A DNA stretch of 64,000 bases from Candidatus Rifleibacteriota bacterium (GCA_015233565.1 JADFXM010000026.1:1-64000), one strand, 5' to 3'. Counted from the first letter of the stretch, positions 18,142-26,903 are shown. Translations and numbers: made by a program. Notes: a model not told the origin generated them from the sequence alone.

Positions 18142-19119
18142 ATGACATTTGTGGAAAATCAGAATAAACAACCATTGTCTAACCGGTTTTTATACGTTAG
18201 CCAGGGACAAATTTTAGCTGCATTTTTTTTGTTTCCAATCGGAATCCTGCTATTGATGTGGTTCTTTTTCACTTTTGAATTTGAGACGATTTTTTCCTAC
18301 AAAAAAATTGCCATTAAAGTCGGTGGAACCAGAATCAATCTCTCGGAATTCCGCATCATCAAGGAAAATTCAGGAATAGTTGTGAAGAAAATGTCAGAGC
18401 CTGAATTTGCCTCCCACCTTTCGGAAATGCTCCTTTTTGCGGAATATGCAAGGCAACTAGGACTTGACCAACTACCGGAGTTTCAAGAAAAAATAAGGCA
18501 GTTCGATCTGGCAATCTCCTCCGGGACAAAAAAATTTGAAGGAGAAAATTTCACTGAGACCGGCGAGGAGAACCAATCTCCTGAACTCCTTCACACAATT
18601 TTCCTTCTTGAGGAATTGGCCAAGGCTGCCAAAGAAAGTATTCAGGCTTCTGTTTCAAATATTGATTCCTGTGGAATCAAGGGAAACGATAATTCAATCC
18701 GAAGACGTCAGGAAATGTTGCAGCTTAGAACAATCGTAGTAAGAGATCAGGAAGCCGCCTCATCAGTTATCAAACTCTCTCAAAGTGGCATTTCGTTTGA
18801 GGCGCTTAATGCAAGCTATTCTGTTTCAAACTATACCGGAGTAAACGGTGACATGGGATTAGTAGGCAAAGACCGGCTTCCCGAAGGAATATTTGAATTG
18901 TTGACAGCTTCAAAAAAAGAAACGCTGATAAAATCCTATCAAGACTCAGAGGGGATTCATTTTTTCCTCGTGAAAGACAGAGTGGATCAAATCGAAAAGT
19001 TTTCTGACCAGATTATTAAGAAAAATTTTGACCAAAGTTGGCGGGAAAAAGCTCTTGAAAACAAACTTTCCGAAATACGAAAGAAACTCCCGGTTTTCCT
19101 TAATCCAGTTCTTAAATAA
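18142..19119 (+). CDS. Membrane-anchored parvulin (PpiC/SurA-type) peptidyl-prolyl isomerase
   Basis: 325 residues: an N-terminal membrane anchor (about 27-48), a helical chaperone-like region (about 65-165), and a parvulin fold (about 190-290) with typical blocks RTIVVRDQEAASSVI, GDMGLVGKDRLPEGI and EGIHFFLVKDR. PpiC/SurA/PrsA proteins assist the folding of exported proteins. Here the position between thioredoxins and a multiheme cytochrome suggests folding or maturation of that cytochrome (inference). A second ATG lies just upstream out of frame, and a short spacer of 81 bp follows the thioredoxin gene. Confidence 0.8.
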   Translation: MTFVENQNKQPLSNRFLYVSQGQILAAFFLFPIGILLLMWFFFTFEFETIFSYKKIAIKVGGTRINLSEFRIIKENSGIVVKKMSEPEFASHLSEMLLFAEYARQLGLDQLPEFQEKIRQFDLAISSGTKKFEGENFTETGEENQSPELLHTIFLLEELAKAAKESIQASVSNIDSCGIKGNDNSIRRRQEMLQLRTIVVRDQEAASSVIKLSQSGISFEALNASYSVSNYTGVNGDMGLVGKDRLPEGIFELLTASKKETLIKSYQDSEGIHFFLVKDRVDQIEKFSDQIIKKNFDQSWREKALENKLSEIRKKLPVFLNPVLK

Positions 19120-19163
19120 AAACTGAATCGCGAATCTAAAAAGAAAATAAGAGGAGGGAAAAA

Positions 19164-19706
19164 ATGGAATTCTTCAAAAGAAAAAAGTATCTGATTCTTC
19201 CATCCTATCAACTCAGGCTAACTATTTTTCTGGTTATTATTTTGCTCCTAGTTACCATTCTTCACGGATTTTTTCTCTACCAACTTACATCCAAAAGTAT
19301 TGAGGAAGGCCTACTTTCAGCCCATAATCGCTTAAGATCGACATGGGAAGTCTTGAAGCCCGCAATCATTCTTACCGATGGTTTTTCCTTTTTTCTGACA
19401 TCTCTGTGCTTTGGAATATCCATTGTTTTAATTTCGCATCGATTAATTGGGCCACTGTTTAAATTTGAGAACAGATTGCGGGAAATTGCCTCTGGCCGAC
19501 TGGACCTCCTTCCTTTAAAGCTGCGGAAAAATGACGAAGCTCAGATTCTGGGGGATGCTTTGAATGAGATGCAAAATACGATGAAAGAGCGCTTTGAAAT
19601 TCTTGAAGACCTGAACAAAAAACTTAATACTTCTGAACCGCCGTCCATTAAAGAGATAAAGGATACGCTCGAGACCGCGCTGAAAAATATCAAAACTGAA
19701 CAATAG
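19164..19706 (+). CDS. Membrane protein with HAMP domain and no output domain
   Basis: 180 residues: TM1 about 14-36, a short outer loop of about 35 residues, TM2 about 67-90, then a HAMP linker (SHRLIGPLFKFENRLREIA, GRLDLLPLKLRKNDEAQIL) and about 45 residues of coiled-coil. It stops there, with no kinase, methyl-accepting or cyclase domain. AGGAGGG lies 5 bp before the ATG. Such orphan HAMP proteins occur near multiheme cytochrome genes in other bacteria, but their role is unknown. It might act as a membrane scaffold or as a sensor partner. Confidence 0.82.
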   Translation: MEFFKRKKYLILPSYQLRLTIFLVIILLLVTILHGFFLYQLTSKSIEEGLLSAHNRLRSTWEVLKPAIILTDGFSFFLTSLCFGISIVLISHRLIGPLFKFENRLREIASGRLDLLPLKLRKNDEAQILGDALNEMQNTMKERFEILEDLNKKLNTSEPPSIKEIKDTLETALKNIKTEQ

Positions 19707-19733
19707 CGATTTTCCAAGAAAATTTTCCCAAAG

Positions 19734-21104
19734 ATGTCACTCAAAAAAATTGCCTGTCTTCTTTTCCTGCTTGCTTCATGCGCAAATACAGTTTTTCCTC
19801 AAGCTTTTGATCATCAAGCGGAAGCAACCAAGTTAGGCTGCATTTATTGTCATACCGATAATTCAGACAAATATGTTATCTCAAGCAGCGCAAGCGAATG
19901 GTGTGTAAAATGCCATCCTGATTCCGAAACGATGGGGCATCCAACGAAAATTCAAGCAACACCATCTTCCCGACTTCCACTTGACAGCGAGAAAAAGATG
20001 AACTGTCTGACCTGTCATTCTCCGCATCGACAGGCTTTAGCAACTGAATCCTGGGTTCCCGGCTCATTAGATCAATTGAAAAATGATGAACATCCAACCT
20101 ATCTTCTAATAAAAAGAAACAACAACGGTGAACTTTGCAAGAGTTGCCATTCATCAGGTTCTCCCCTCCCCTCAGGAACGCCAGTCCATTCAAAAAGTTT
20201 TGGAAAAGTTCGCGAATTTGTTGGCTCAGCCAAATGTATGGCATGCCATCCGGAAATTTTCAAATTATGGAAGGATTCGCCACACGCCTTAATGACTCGC
20301 CCACCAGAAAAGGTTTTGGATTTTGCGAAAATTCCTCAGGACGGGTTCGAATGGCCGCAAGAGAAGATCAAGTATGTCCTAGGTTCACATTACGTCAATC
20401 GTTTTATTGCAGAGGCCTCGGGAACACTTGTTGTTCTTCCCAGGATATTTGACCGCAAAACAAAAAAATGGTTAACAATCCAGGATTATGGCTGGCGAAA
20501 GCGTTTCTGGCTAAAGCAATGCGCAGGTTGCCATGTTACAGGGTTTACACCAGGCGAAGATACTTTTATTGAACCTGGTGTAGGCTGCGAGATGTGCCAC
20601 GGACCTGGGTTAAACCATTCAAGAACTTCCGGGGCAGCCTTCATAGTAAATCCTGCAAAATTATCCGCAGAGAAGCGTGAAATGATCTGCATGTCATGCC
20701 ACACATCGGGAGTCGATAATTCCGGAGTATACTCTTTTCCGGTTGGCTACAACCAAGGCGATGACCTGTCGAAATACTATTCCGGCTTGACACCAAAACC
20801 TGGTCAGGATTCCCGGAATTTTTTCGGGGATGAAACTTTTGAAGACCGAGTTCGACAATGGGAATTTCTGAAATCGCGTTTATTTCTTGCAAAAGGCCTG
20901 ACTTGCGACTATTGCCAAAACTTCAGGAACTTTTCCGCTTCAGGAAGTGAATATCTAACGCATGACCAGTATTGCCTAACCTGCCATTTTGACAAAACCT
21001 CCCATCCGACAAATTCCCCATCCTCTAATTGCACATCCTGCCATGCTCCTACAAAAACCAAATCCAACACCTACTCAATTCATGACCATAAATTCAGGTT
21101 TTAA
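19734..21104 (+). CDS. Secreted multiheme c-type cytochrome (cytochrome c554-like), 10 CXXCH
   Basis: 456 residues with a signal peptide (residues about 1-22). I count ten CXXCH heme motifs: CIYCH, CVKCH, CLTCH, CKSCH, CMACH, CAGCH, CEMCH, CMSCH, CLTCH and CTSCH. An eleventh site, CDYCQ, lacks the proximal His. The stretch KCMACHPEIFKLWKDSPHA is characteristic of the cytochrome c554 group. The product is periplasmic or extracellular and would transfer electrons or reduce N/S oxyanions; the substrate is not predictable. It is last in the run after two thioredoxins, a parvulin and a HAMP protein, 27 bp after the last of these. The upstream thioredoxins would keep its 22 heme-site cysteines reduced (inference). 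Confidence 0.9.
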   Translation: MSLKKIACLLFLLASCANTVFPQAFDHQAEATKLGCIYCHTDNSDKYVISSSASEWCVKCHPDSETMGHPTKIQATPSSRLPLDSEKKMNCLTCHSPHRQALATESWVPGSLDQLKNDEHPTYLLIKRNNNGELCKSCHSSGSPLPSGTPVHSKSFGKVREFVGSAKCMACHPEIFKLWKDSPHALMTRPPEKVLDFAKIPQDGFEWPQEKIKYVLGSHYVNRFIAEASGTLVVLPRIFDRKTKKWLTIQDYGWRKRFWLKQCAGCHVTGFTPGEDTFIEPGVGCEMCHGPGLNHSRTSGAAFIVNPAKLSAEKREMICMSCHTSGVDNSGVYSFPVGYNQGDDLSKYYSGLTPKPGQDSRNFFGDETFEDRVRQWEFLKSRLFLAKGLTCDYCQNFRNFSASGSEYLTHDQYCLTCHFDKTSHPTNSPSSNCTSCHAPTKTKSNTYSIHDHKFRF

Positions 21105-21121
21105 TGTCTCGGAAAAAAAAC

Positions 21122-21222
21122 ACTGTTGCAAATTTACGGAAAAATTTACTGAAAAAGCAACTAGGCTAGCCCTTCGTTGAACGCTTGCGCTGAGCAAAGT
21201 TGAAGTGGAGTCGAAATGACCG
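21122..21222 (-). repeat. Repeat family E, copy 2
   Basis: The inverted counterpart of 9320-9407, with shared blocks TTGAACGCTTGCGCTGAGCAA and AGTGGAGTCGAAATGACC. It lies in the 483-bp gap 21105-21587. That gap also holds short broken frames: a 16-codon peptide at 21379 behind GGAGG, and a C-terminal-looking LERWQLVIEDVEERV just before the next gene. These may be remnants of a lost small gene. Confidence 0.65.
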
Positions 21223-21587
21223 AAAAAATTAGTTTTAGGTGGGCACACCTCTTTGAAGGAAAGAATTAGTATGCCTGCCAAAAAAGCGTTTTTTCATAGG
21301 GTTTTCATGAACAATTAATGTTTTTTCCCTGAACTTGTTCAAAACATGTAGAGTTTTAATACTTAATGGAGGTAGAATGTTTCAAAGATTTAGTGAAGAA
21401 GATAGTTATTTGAAAACAATGACTGGATAATATCCACAGAAAAACGATAGTTTTTGGGCTGCAATAATTAATGATAAGTAAAAAGAATACCGAAGAACAA
21501 AAAGCAAATGATTAGGGAAAAAAATTGGAACGTTGGCAATTAGTCATCGAAGACGTAGAAGAAAGGGTTTAGTGAGGAGAAAGATTG

Positions 21588-23159
21588 ATGAAAGAAAAGC
21601 TAAGTAGTTTACAAAAAAAGGAAAAGATTAAATTTCTTCTTTCCGAACATCGTGAGTTGAAACTGATAAAAAAATTGGATGAGCTGACAGACAAATATAG
21701 AGCGCTCGATAAACTCATCAGCAGTTCACTAAAAATTCTTCTCAGATATTTCAATTGCGAAACAGCTGCTTTTCTTCAATTGGAAGGCAACGATGGCTCT
21801 CACAGCCTACCCGATCAGGGTTTTCTTTTTTCTTCGATGCATCCAGAGCCTCCCGAAAACATGAAAGAAATGGTTAAGCAGATCTTGATTGCTTTCCTAA
21901 CCGAACCAAGAGATCTGGTATCAGTAAATTCCCCGACAAAAGAGCAGCAAAAAGCAGGGATCAAGAATTACATTATGGTTCCAATGATTCTAAGAAGCCA
22001 AATCGAAGGGGCTTTTCTAATATCCAACAGAGCAAGAGATTTCGATCTATCTGACGGTGCAGCCTTGAAACAAGCTTGTTCTCAACTGGATAACGCAGTC
22101 GAATTTTGTCGTTATGTCAAAGAACACAAGAAAGTCACTCAAAACCTTAAAAAACAAACAAGGGAACTTCAGATACTTTACGAAATGAGCCTCAGTTTGA
22201 GTTATGGATATGATTTTGAAACACTTTCACGCAGAATCCTGGAAAATGTTTTGGAGTTACTTAAACTCGATCGAGCCTCAATAATGAAGTTTGACTCCAA
22301 ACTGGACGAACTTCACACAATTGTTGTAGTCGGTGAGAAACAAAAAGTCCGGCTTGTTAAGCTTGGAATGGGAAAGGGAATCGCAGGTCTCGTTCTGACA
22401 AACGGAAAACCTATTCTTGCTCCTCTTGGAAGTGAGGATAACAGATTTATTCCGTATGATTTTGCGGGAATCAAACCCAAGAAGATTTTTTCGCTTGCAT
22501 GCATACCTTTGATGGCAGATGAAACTCCAATCGGGATAATAAATTTCTCAACGCTGTCTTCCAAAAAAAGCATCAAACAGAAACATATGGAAACTTTGAC
22601 AGTAGCTTCACATATGATCTCACTGGCTTTGCAACGCCAACAGTTTTACCAACTCTCAATAAAAGATGAGCTTACAGGGTTATTTTGTTTCAGGTATTTC
22701 AAAGAGCGCCTTGAAGAGGAAGTCACCAGATGTCGACGATATAAAATTCCTTTCAGCCTATTGCTTTTCGACTTGGATCATTTTAAAAAAATTAACGATA
22801 CCTATGGCCACCCATTTGGAAATGTTGTCCTGAAAAAGGTTTCCGAAATTTTGTTAAAGAATATTAGAATTGGTGTTGATATGCCTGCACGATTTGGTGG
22901 TGAGGAGCTTTCAATAATCCTGCCACATACCGAAAGTGAAGGTGCGGAAATTGTTGCTCAACGGATCAGGAATCAAATTGAGACCTTGGATCTGGAATTT
23001 GAAAATAAACCGGTTCCGATAACCATCAGTGGAGGAATATCCACATTTCCACATCATTCAGATACCCCCGACGGGGTCTTAAAAGCAGCCGATCAGGCCC
23101 TTTACAAAGCCAAAGAGGAAGGTCGAAACCGAATTATCGTTGCTGAAAAGAAAAAATAG
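21588..23159 (+). CDS. GAF-GAF-GGDEF diguanylate cyclase
   Basis: 523 residues from the ATG at 21588, which has GAGGAG upstream and is preferred to a TTG one codon earlier. It has a short N-terminal coiled coil, GAF-type domains at about 35-185 and 200-355, and a GGDEF domain at about 365-520. The active site reads RFGGEEL with the conserved FDLDHFKKINDTYGH, so diguanylate cyclase activity (2 GTP to c-di-GMP) is expected. The inhibitory I-site RXXD, five residues before GGEEL, reads IGVD with no Arg in register, so product inhibition may be weak. It is cytoplasmic. The GAF ligands are unknown. Confidence 0.9.
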   Translation: MKEKLSSLQKKEKIKFLLSEHRELKLIKKLDELTDKYRALDKLISSSLKILLRYFNCETAAFLQLEGNDGSHSLPDQGFLFSSMHPEPPENMKEMVKQILIAFLTEPRDLVSVNSPTKEQQKAGIKNYIMVPMILRSQIEGAFLISNRARDFDLSDGAALKQACSQLDNAVEFCRYVKEHKKVTQNLKKQTRELQILYEMSLSLSYGYDFETLSRRILENVLELLKLDRASIMKFDSKLDELHTIVVVGEKQKVRLVKLGMGKGIAGLVLTNGKPILAPLGSEDNRFIPYDFAGIKPKKIFSLACIPLMADETPIGIINFSTLSSKKSIKQKHMETLTVASHMISLALQRQQFYQLSIKDELTGLFCFRYFKERLEEEVTRCRRYKIPFSLLLFDLDHFKKINDTYGHPFGNVVLKKVSEILLKNIRIGVDMPARFGGEELSIILPHTESEGAEIVAQRIRNQIETLDLEFENKPVPITISGGISTFPHHSDTPDGVLKAADQALYKAKEEGRNRIIVAEKKK

Positions 23160-23347
23160 TCAACTGGCTTTGAAATAGTCGACGAATCCTTATGAATTCG
23201 CACTCGCCGCCCGACTAATGATGCTCCTTGTTGTGTTTATTGCTATTTACCCGAAACCCATGGAAAAAATGACGGAAGAAGTTGGCGAAAAGGTTTGTCG
23301 GAAAAGAATATTGTACCTACTCATCGAAAAGAGCTTGGAAAAGAAAA

Positions 23348-23386
23348 ATGTGTAACCTTGAAATGATCAGGTCATTTTCTGGACGA
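23348..23386 (+). repeat. Short repeat family F, copy 1
   Basis: ATGTGTAACCTTGAAATGAT through TTTTCTGGACGA. It recurs at 44934-44971. Both copies begin with ATG and read Met-X-Asn-Leu-Glu-Met-Ile before diverging, which could be the start of a lost gene or a leader peptide. The surrounding gap 23160-23594 is otherwise empty apart from repeat A. Confidence 0.45.
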
Positions 23387-23461
23387 CGCCTAAAGCCCTA
23401 AATAGGGTGAATTACTGTTTTTGAAAAAGATTTTCTGCAATTGGTACAGCCCAAATTTACC

Positions 23462-23594
23462 GTTAGAAGCTGTCGGAAAATCCCGGTACATTTTATTCGG
23501 TGCAAAGTAGCTCGCTTCTGATGCTAGAAAGCGAGGCGAAAAATCGGGTGGGTCTACAAAAAAGCGAATTTAAGGTTTGTTTTCGACAGTCTCT
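23462..23594 (-). repeat. Interspersed repeat family A, copy 4
   Basis: Starts GTTAGAAGCTGTCGGAAAAT and ends TTTTCGACAGTCTC, directly abutting the stop codon of the methyltransferase gene. It contains the family core CATTTTATTCGGTGCAAAGT. Confidence 0.78.
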
Positions 23595-24413
23595 TTAATG
23601 CGGACGGCCCAAATAAACCGTAGCTTGGTACAGAATATCAACCATTCCATTGTATTTCTTGTATTTGCCGAATGCTTCTTTCATGTCCAGTTCGATCTTT
23701 GTGCGGAGTTCGGAATCTTCTTTCGGGTGAGATGAGGTGGACCTTATCAATCCTGTAAATCCTGGAAGATCCATCTCAACCGGGGTAGGAACGGTATAGG
23801 TGATCATTTCTCCGCCGAAAAACTTTCGATAATTTCTGGGGTGGAATTTTTTTCTCCACCATTCCCTATGCGCAGGGAAACGTTTTCCTTGAATCTCTTC
23901 TATTTCTTTTTGAAAAGCATCCTCTTCACGGTCCCTTTCATGATATAAGATGGCCACATATCCTTCAGGCTTTAAAATGCGACTGAATTCAATTTTAGCG
24001 GCATCGGCATCCAACCAATGGAAAGCCGATCCAAGGGTTATAAGATCCACCGAATGATCTGCCAAACCGGTTTTTTCACCAACCCCTTGAAGAATTTCTA
24101 TGACATTTTCCCATTTCGAGAATAAATCTGCGGAGGCAACGATTGTTGCATCTCTTTTTAAGGTGGCTAATGCTCCAAGCATGTCTTGATTTGGCTCGAT
24201 GGCAATTACTTTTTTTGCATGTCCCGCCATTAAACGGGTAACGATACCGGTTCCAGCGGCAATGTCTGCAACAATGGTATTTTTGTTAAGAGCTCCAAAT
24301 CTTTTTAAAAATTCTGCAATTTTTTGTGGATAATGTGGGCGAAATTTTTGATAATCTTCCACCTTCCCTGAAAAAAGTTTAGTATTGTCTATGGAATTGC
24401 TTTCAATTTTCAT
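23595..24413 (-). CDS. Class I SAM-dependent methyltransferase
   Basis: About 272 residues from the ATG at 24413, which has TGAGGAA upstream; a longer frame from 24446 has no ribosome site. Motif I of the Rossmann fold is VADIAAGTGIVTR, followed by the acidic loop IAIEPNQDML and motif LGSAFHWLDADAA. This subgroup (methyltransferase type 11, with the 'FHW' motif) includes trans-aconitate and other small-molecule methyltransferases and many of unknown substrate. Cytoplasmic. No pathway neighbour defines its substrate. Confidence 0.85.
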   Translation of the reverse strand: MKIESNSIDNTKLFSGKVEDYQKFRPHYPQKIAEFLKRFGALNKNTIVADIAAGTGIVTRLMAGHAKKVIAIEPNQDMLGALATLKRDATIVASADLFSKWENVIEILQGVGEKTGLADHSVDLITLGSAFHWLDADAAKIEFSRILKPEGYVAILYHERDREEDAFQKEIEEIQGKRFPAHREWWRKKFHPRNYRKFFGGEMITYTVPTPVEMDLPGFTGLIRSTSSHPKEDSELRTKIELDMKEAFGKYKKYNGMVDILYQATVYLGRPH

Positions 24414-24460
24414 ATTATTCCTCAGTTGCTGGAACGGTTCTTCCATCAGTTTTCATGAGT

Positions 24461-24494
24461 GATACAGCAATTTTTTCCAAAAAATTGCTGTATC
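24461..24494. promoter_or_regulatory. Perfect 16-bp palindrome between methyltransferase and outer-membrane genes
   Basis: GATACAGCAATTTTTT, two bases, then its exact complement. It lies after the stop of the outer-membrane protein gene and about 47 bp before the methyltransferase start, both on the minus strand. It could be a terminator-like hairpin, though the T-run lies inside the stem, or an operator. Confidence 0.5.
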
Positions 24495-24509
24495 AGGAAT
24501 TTGAAGGAT

Positions 24510-25382
24510 CTAGAAGCGCATTACATATTTAAAGAAAATCTTTTCACCTGAAAATCGGTTTTCAACATTGGTTTCATGAGCCCAAGTCAGAATGAAATTT
24601 CTTCCATGATAGTTATAGTCTATGTGAGGTCCGACAGCAAAAACTTTTCCGCGATTTCCAATATCAACGCCGTTCAATTTATCATCCTGGGTTTGTTGAA
24701 GGAAAAACCCTCCAAGGCCATACGCCCATTCCTTAACGTGCTTCGCCAAAAGATAATCAAGTTGAAATTCATTCCCGGATTGATAGTTTGTATCGTTGTT
24801 CTTGTCTTTTACATTATACATAAATTTTACGGAACCTTCGAATCCTCCTTTTTCAAGATATGTGAAAGCAAGAACAGGCATATAACTTCTAAAATTCGAT
24901 CCTAGGTTTTTCAAAGGGGTTGAAGAATCATAACTTCCGGTGGGAAATGTTATGTCCAAACCTGTAAAAATATGCAATTGAGGTTTGTGCCAAGCCAAAA
25001 CAAAGGGATCAATCGTTATGTCCCCCATTCCATTTGCGGTATTTCTACCCGCTGGAGTATCGATATTTTGATGGATAAACGGAACGATCATGTGCATTCC
25101 CCAGTCCCCACCAAAGATCTTTTGGGTGGTAACATGAGCAAACCTCATTGCATCAATTGTAGCCTGGGCTTTAACTCCTGGGACTTCTTTCCCATTTCCA
25201 TCAAGAAGTTTTCCTGTGTAAAATCCAAAATAATTTATGAAATAGGTTCCTGGAGGTGGGAGCATACCTGCAAGGAAATTTTCCGCGCCGAGTGGGTATT
25301 GATCTCCACCTTCCTTTCCAAATGCATTCTGAGAAATCAGCAAACCTGCGAAAAAAAGCAAAAGAAGTGATCTTTTTAGCAT
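24510..25382 (-). CDS. Outer-membrane protein, phenol-degradation 'MetA'-like family
   Basis: 290 residues from the ATG at 25382, with GGAGAA upstream; an upstream in-frame ATG has no ribosome site. The signal peptide is MLKRSLLLLFFAGLLISQNA. The remainder is alternating beta-strand with PPPGTYFINYFGFYTG, a run of aromatic-ended strands and a C-terminal Phe (KYVMRF), the outer-membrane barrel hallmark. This fits the MetA_phenol_deg / SphA-type family, thought to be hydrophobic-compound channels. No degradation genes are adjacent, so substrate and role are open. Confidence 0.8.
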   Translation of the reverse strand: MLKRSLLLLFFAGLLISQNAFGKEGGDQYPLGAENFLAGMLPPPGTYFINYFGFYTGKLLDGNGKEVPGVKAQATIDAMRFAHVTTQKIFGGDWGMHMIVPFIHQNIDTPAGRNTANGMGDITIDPFVLAWHKPQLHIFTGLDITFPTGSYDSSTPLKNLGSNFRSYMPVLAFTYLEKGGFEGSVKFMYNVKDKNNDTNYQSGNEFQLDYLLAKHVKEWAYGLGGFFLQQTQDDKLNGVDIGNRGKVFAVGPHIDYNYHGRNFILTWAHETNVENRFSGEKIFFKYVMRF

Positions 25383-25514
25383 TATTCTTCTCCGAAAAAA
25401 AAATAAAAATGAAAGCCAAGTTGAAAGCAAGCCCCCCTTGAGCATAAAGATTTAAGACAATTCATATTTTTGTCAATAAGTTTCGAAAACTTAATAGAAA
25501 TTTGGTTTGCAATC

Positions 25515-25650
25515 GTTAAAAACTGTCGGAAAATCTCGGCACATTTTGTCCGGTACAAAAATGGCTCGCTGTTGATGGCAAAAAGCGAGGCAAAAATTTG
25601 AATCGGTACACAAAATCATGAAAAATAGGTCATTTTTCGACAGACTCGTA
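25515..25650 (-). repeat. Interspersed repeat family A, copy 5
   Basis: GTTAAAAACTGTCGGAAAAT to TTTTTCGACAGACTCGTA. It lies in the 453-bp gap 25383-25835, which otherwise shows no gene. Confidence 0.78.
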
Positions 25651-25835
25651 TACCTCAGTTTGGTTTTTGTATGCTTGGATTTCTTGTTGAAACCAAAAAT
25701 CAAATTCAGAATTCTTAATGCTTCTTCATTTTAATTTACTATAAGCTGTTTGAAAAAAAGAATAGAATGTGATTTAGGGGATAGATAATATCTGTCCCAC
25801 AATTTTTGTTGAGTTCATACTATTTAGGAGGCTCC

Positions 25836-26420
25836 ATGAACAATCTGAAGTTTTCATTTGTATTGATTCTCGTCGTTATGCTTGTTTCAGGCATTTGTTT
25901 TGCACAGGCGACAAGTAGTGGTCCCGATGAAGGAACCCAGGGAAGCAACATAAGCTCTGGAACCGGGTCATTTCACGGCGAGCACCATCACCCACCTATG
26001 ACTGAAGCAGTCAAAGCGGCGATGGAAGCTAAAATCAAAGCCTGGGCTACTGATCAAGGCTATACAACTGAAACAGATGCCAACGGACGCTTGATTGTCA
26101 AAGACAAAAGCGGCAATATCGTGAAGCCATTTGGTGGCCCCGGAGGGCACGGTGGACTTGGTGGACAAGCTGGACAACAACCCACCGCTGAGCAAAAAGC
26201 TGCATTTGAAGCAAAGATTAAAGCCTGGGCTACAGAGCAAGGCTATACAACTGAAACAGATGCCAACGGGAACTTGGTTGTCAAGGATCAGAGCGGCAAT
26301 GTCGTAAAACCATTTGGCGGACACGGCGGCCATGGTCATGGCGGGCATGGTGGCCACGGCGGACACCACGGACAGGGAGGCAATACCCAGTCCACCACAG
26401 CAACCAGCACCGGCAACTAA
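25836..26420 (+). CDS. Secreted His/Gly-rich protein with duplicated 46-residue unit
   Basis: 194 residues from the ATG at 25836, directly preceded by TAGGAGG; an in-frame start at 25806 lacks one. Signal peptide about 1-22. The mature part holds two near-identical units, around residues 62-107 and 124-168, each with AKIKAWAT, QGYTTETDANG and VKPFGG. A tail of repeated His-Gly-Gly follows. The duplication is visible in the DNA (26015-26150 against 26200-26335). The His-Gly tail suggests transition-metal binding (inference). No named family is recognised. It stands alone, upstream of a hairpin terminator. Confidence 0.75.
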   Translation: MNNLKFSFVLILVVMLVSGICFAQATSSGPDEGTQGSNISSGTGSFHGEHHHPPMTEAVKAAMEAKIKAWATDQGYTTETDANGRLIVKDKSGNIVKPFGGPGGHGGLGGQAGQQPTAEQKAAFEAKIKAWATEQGYTTETDANGNLVVKDQSGNVVKPFGGHGGHGHGGHGGHGGHHGQGGNTQSTTATSTGN

Positions 26421-26651
26421 TTTAAAAAAATCATCTTTCCGAAGAAATTACTTTGCTGGCAATAAAGTCTGATCTCCTCCGAAAAGTCAGAAAACAACCC
26501 CGGATTTAAACAAATTAGATTGCCGTAAAGCTAAGACAGTGGTTAAATGATCATTTTTCATGCAGTAACTTAATTTAGAGCATCTGCACCAGCCCTAAGC
26601 TGGGGCATTTGGTAGTAGCAGGAACTTCATCCCTAGGTTTTTAAACCTCCG

Positions 26652-26686
26652 ACTCCACTTCCTCCCGAAGTGGAGTATTTTTTTTT
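26652..26686 (+). terminator. Intrinsic terminator
   Basis: ACTCCACTTC, loop CTCCC, GAAGTGGAGT, then ATTTTTTTTT: a perfect 10-bp stem and a long T tract. It lies 230 bp beyond the 25836-26420 gene. A TTGCCG/TTAAAT pair 17 bp apart (about 26519-26547) could drive a separate small RNA of about 130 nt that ends here. Confidence 0.85.
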
Positions 26687-26778
26687 ACGCAGGAAAGATC
26701 CTACGCTTTCTGGATTGTTCCCTAGGTAGGTTGCCATCACATCGACTCTCTAAAAAAAAATACCTCTTCCTTCACAAA

Positions 26779-26903
26779 GAGACTGTCGGAAAACCCCTAA
26801 AATTTGATTTTTTATGTATCATCGCGTCTTTTGCCTCGCTTTTGCGCAGCAAATCCATACCATTTCGTGCCGGATTTATTGTACCGAACTTTTCCGACAG
26901 TCT
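26779..26903 (+). repeat. Interspersed repeat family A, copy 6
   Basis: GAGACTGTCGGAAAACCCCT to ACTTTTCCGACAGTCTG. This copy is of the GTCGGAAAACCCC subtype, and its two ends are nearly perfect inverted repeats of 15 bp. Confidence 0.78.
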
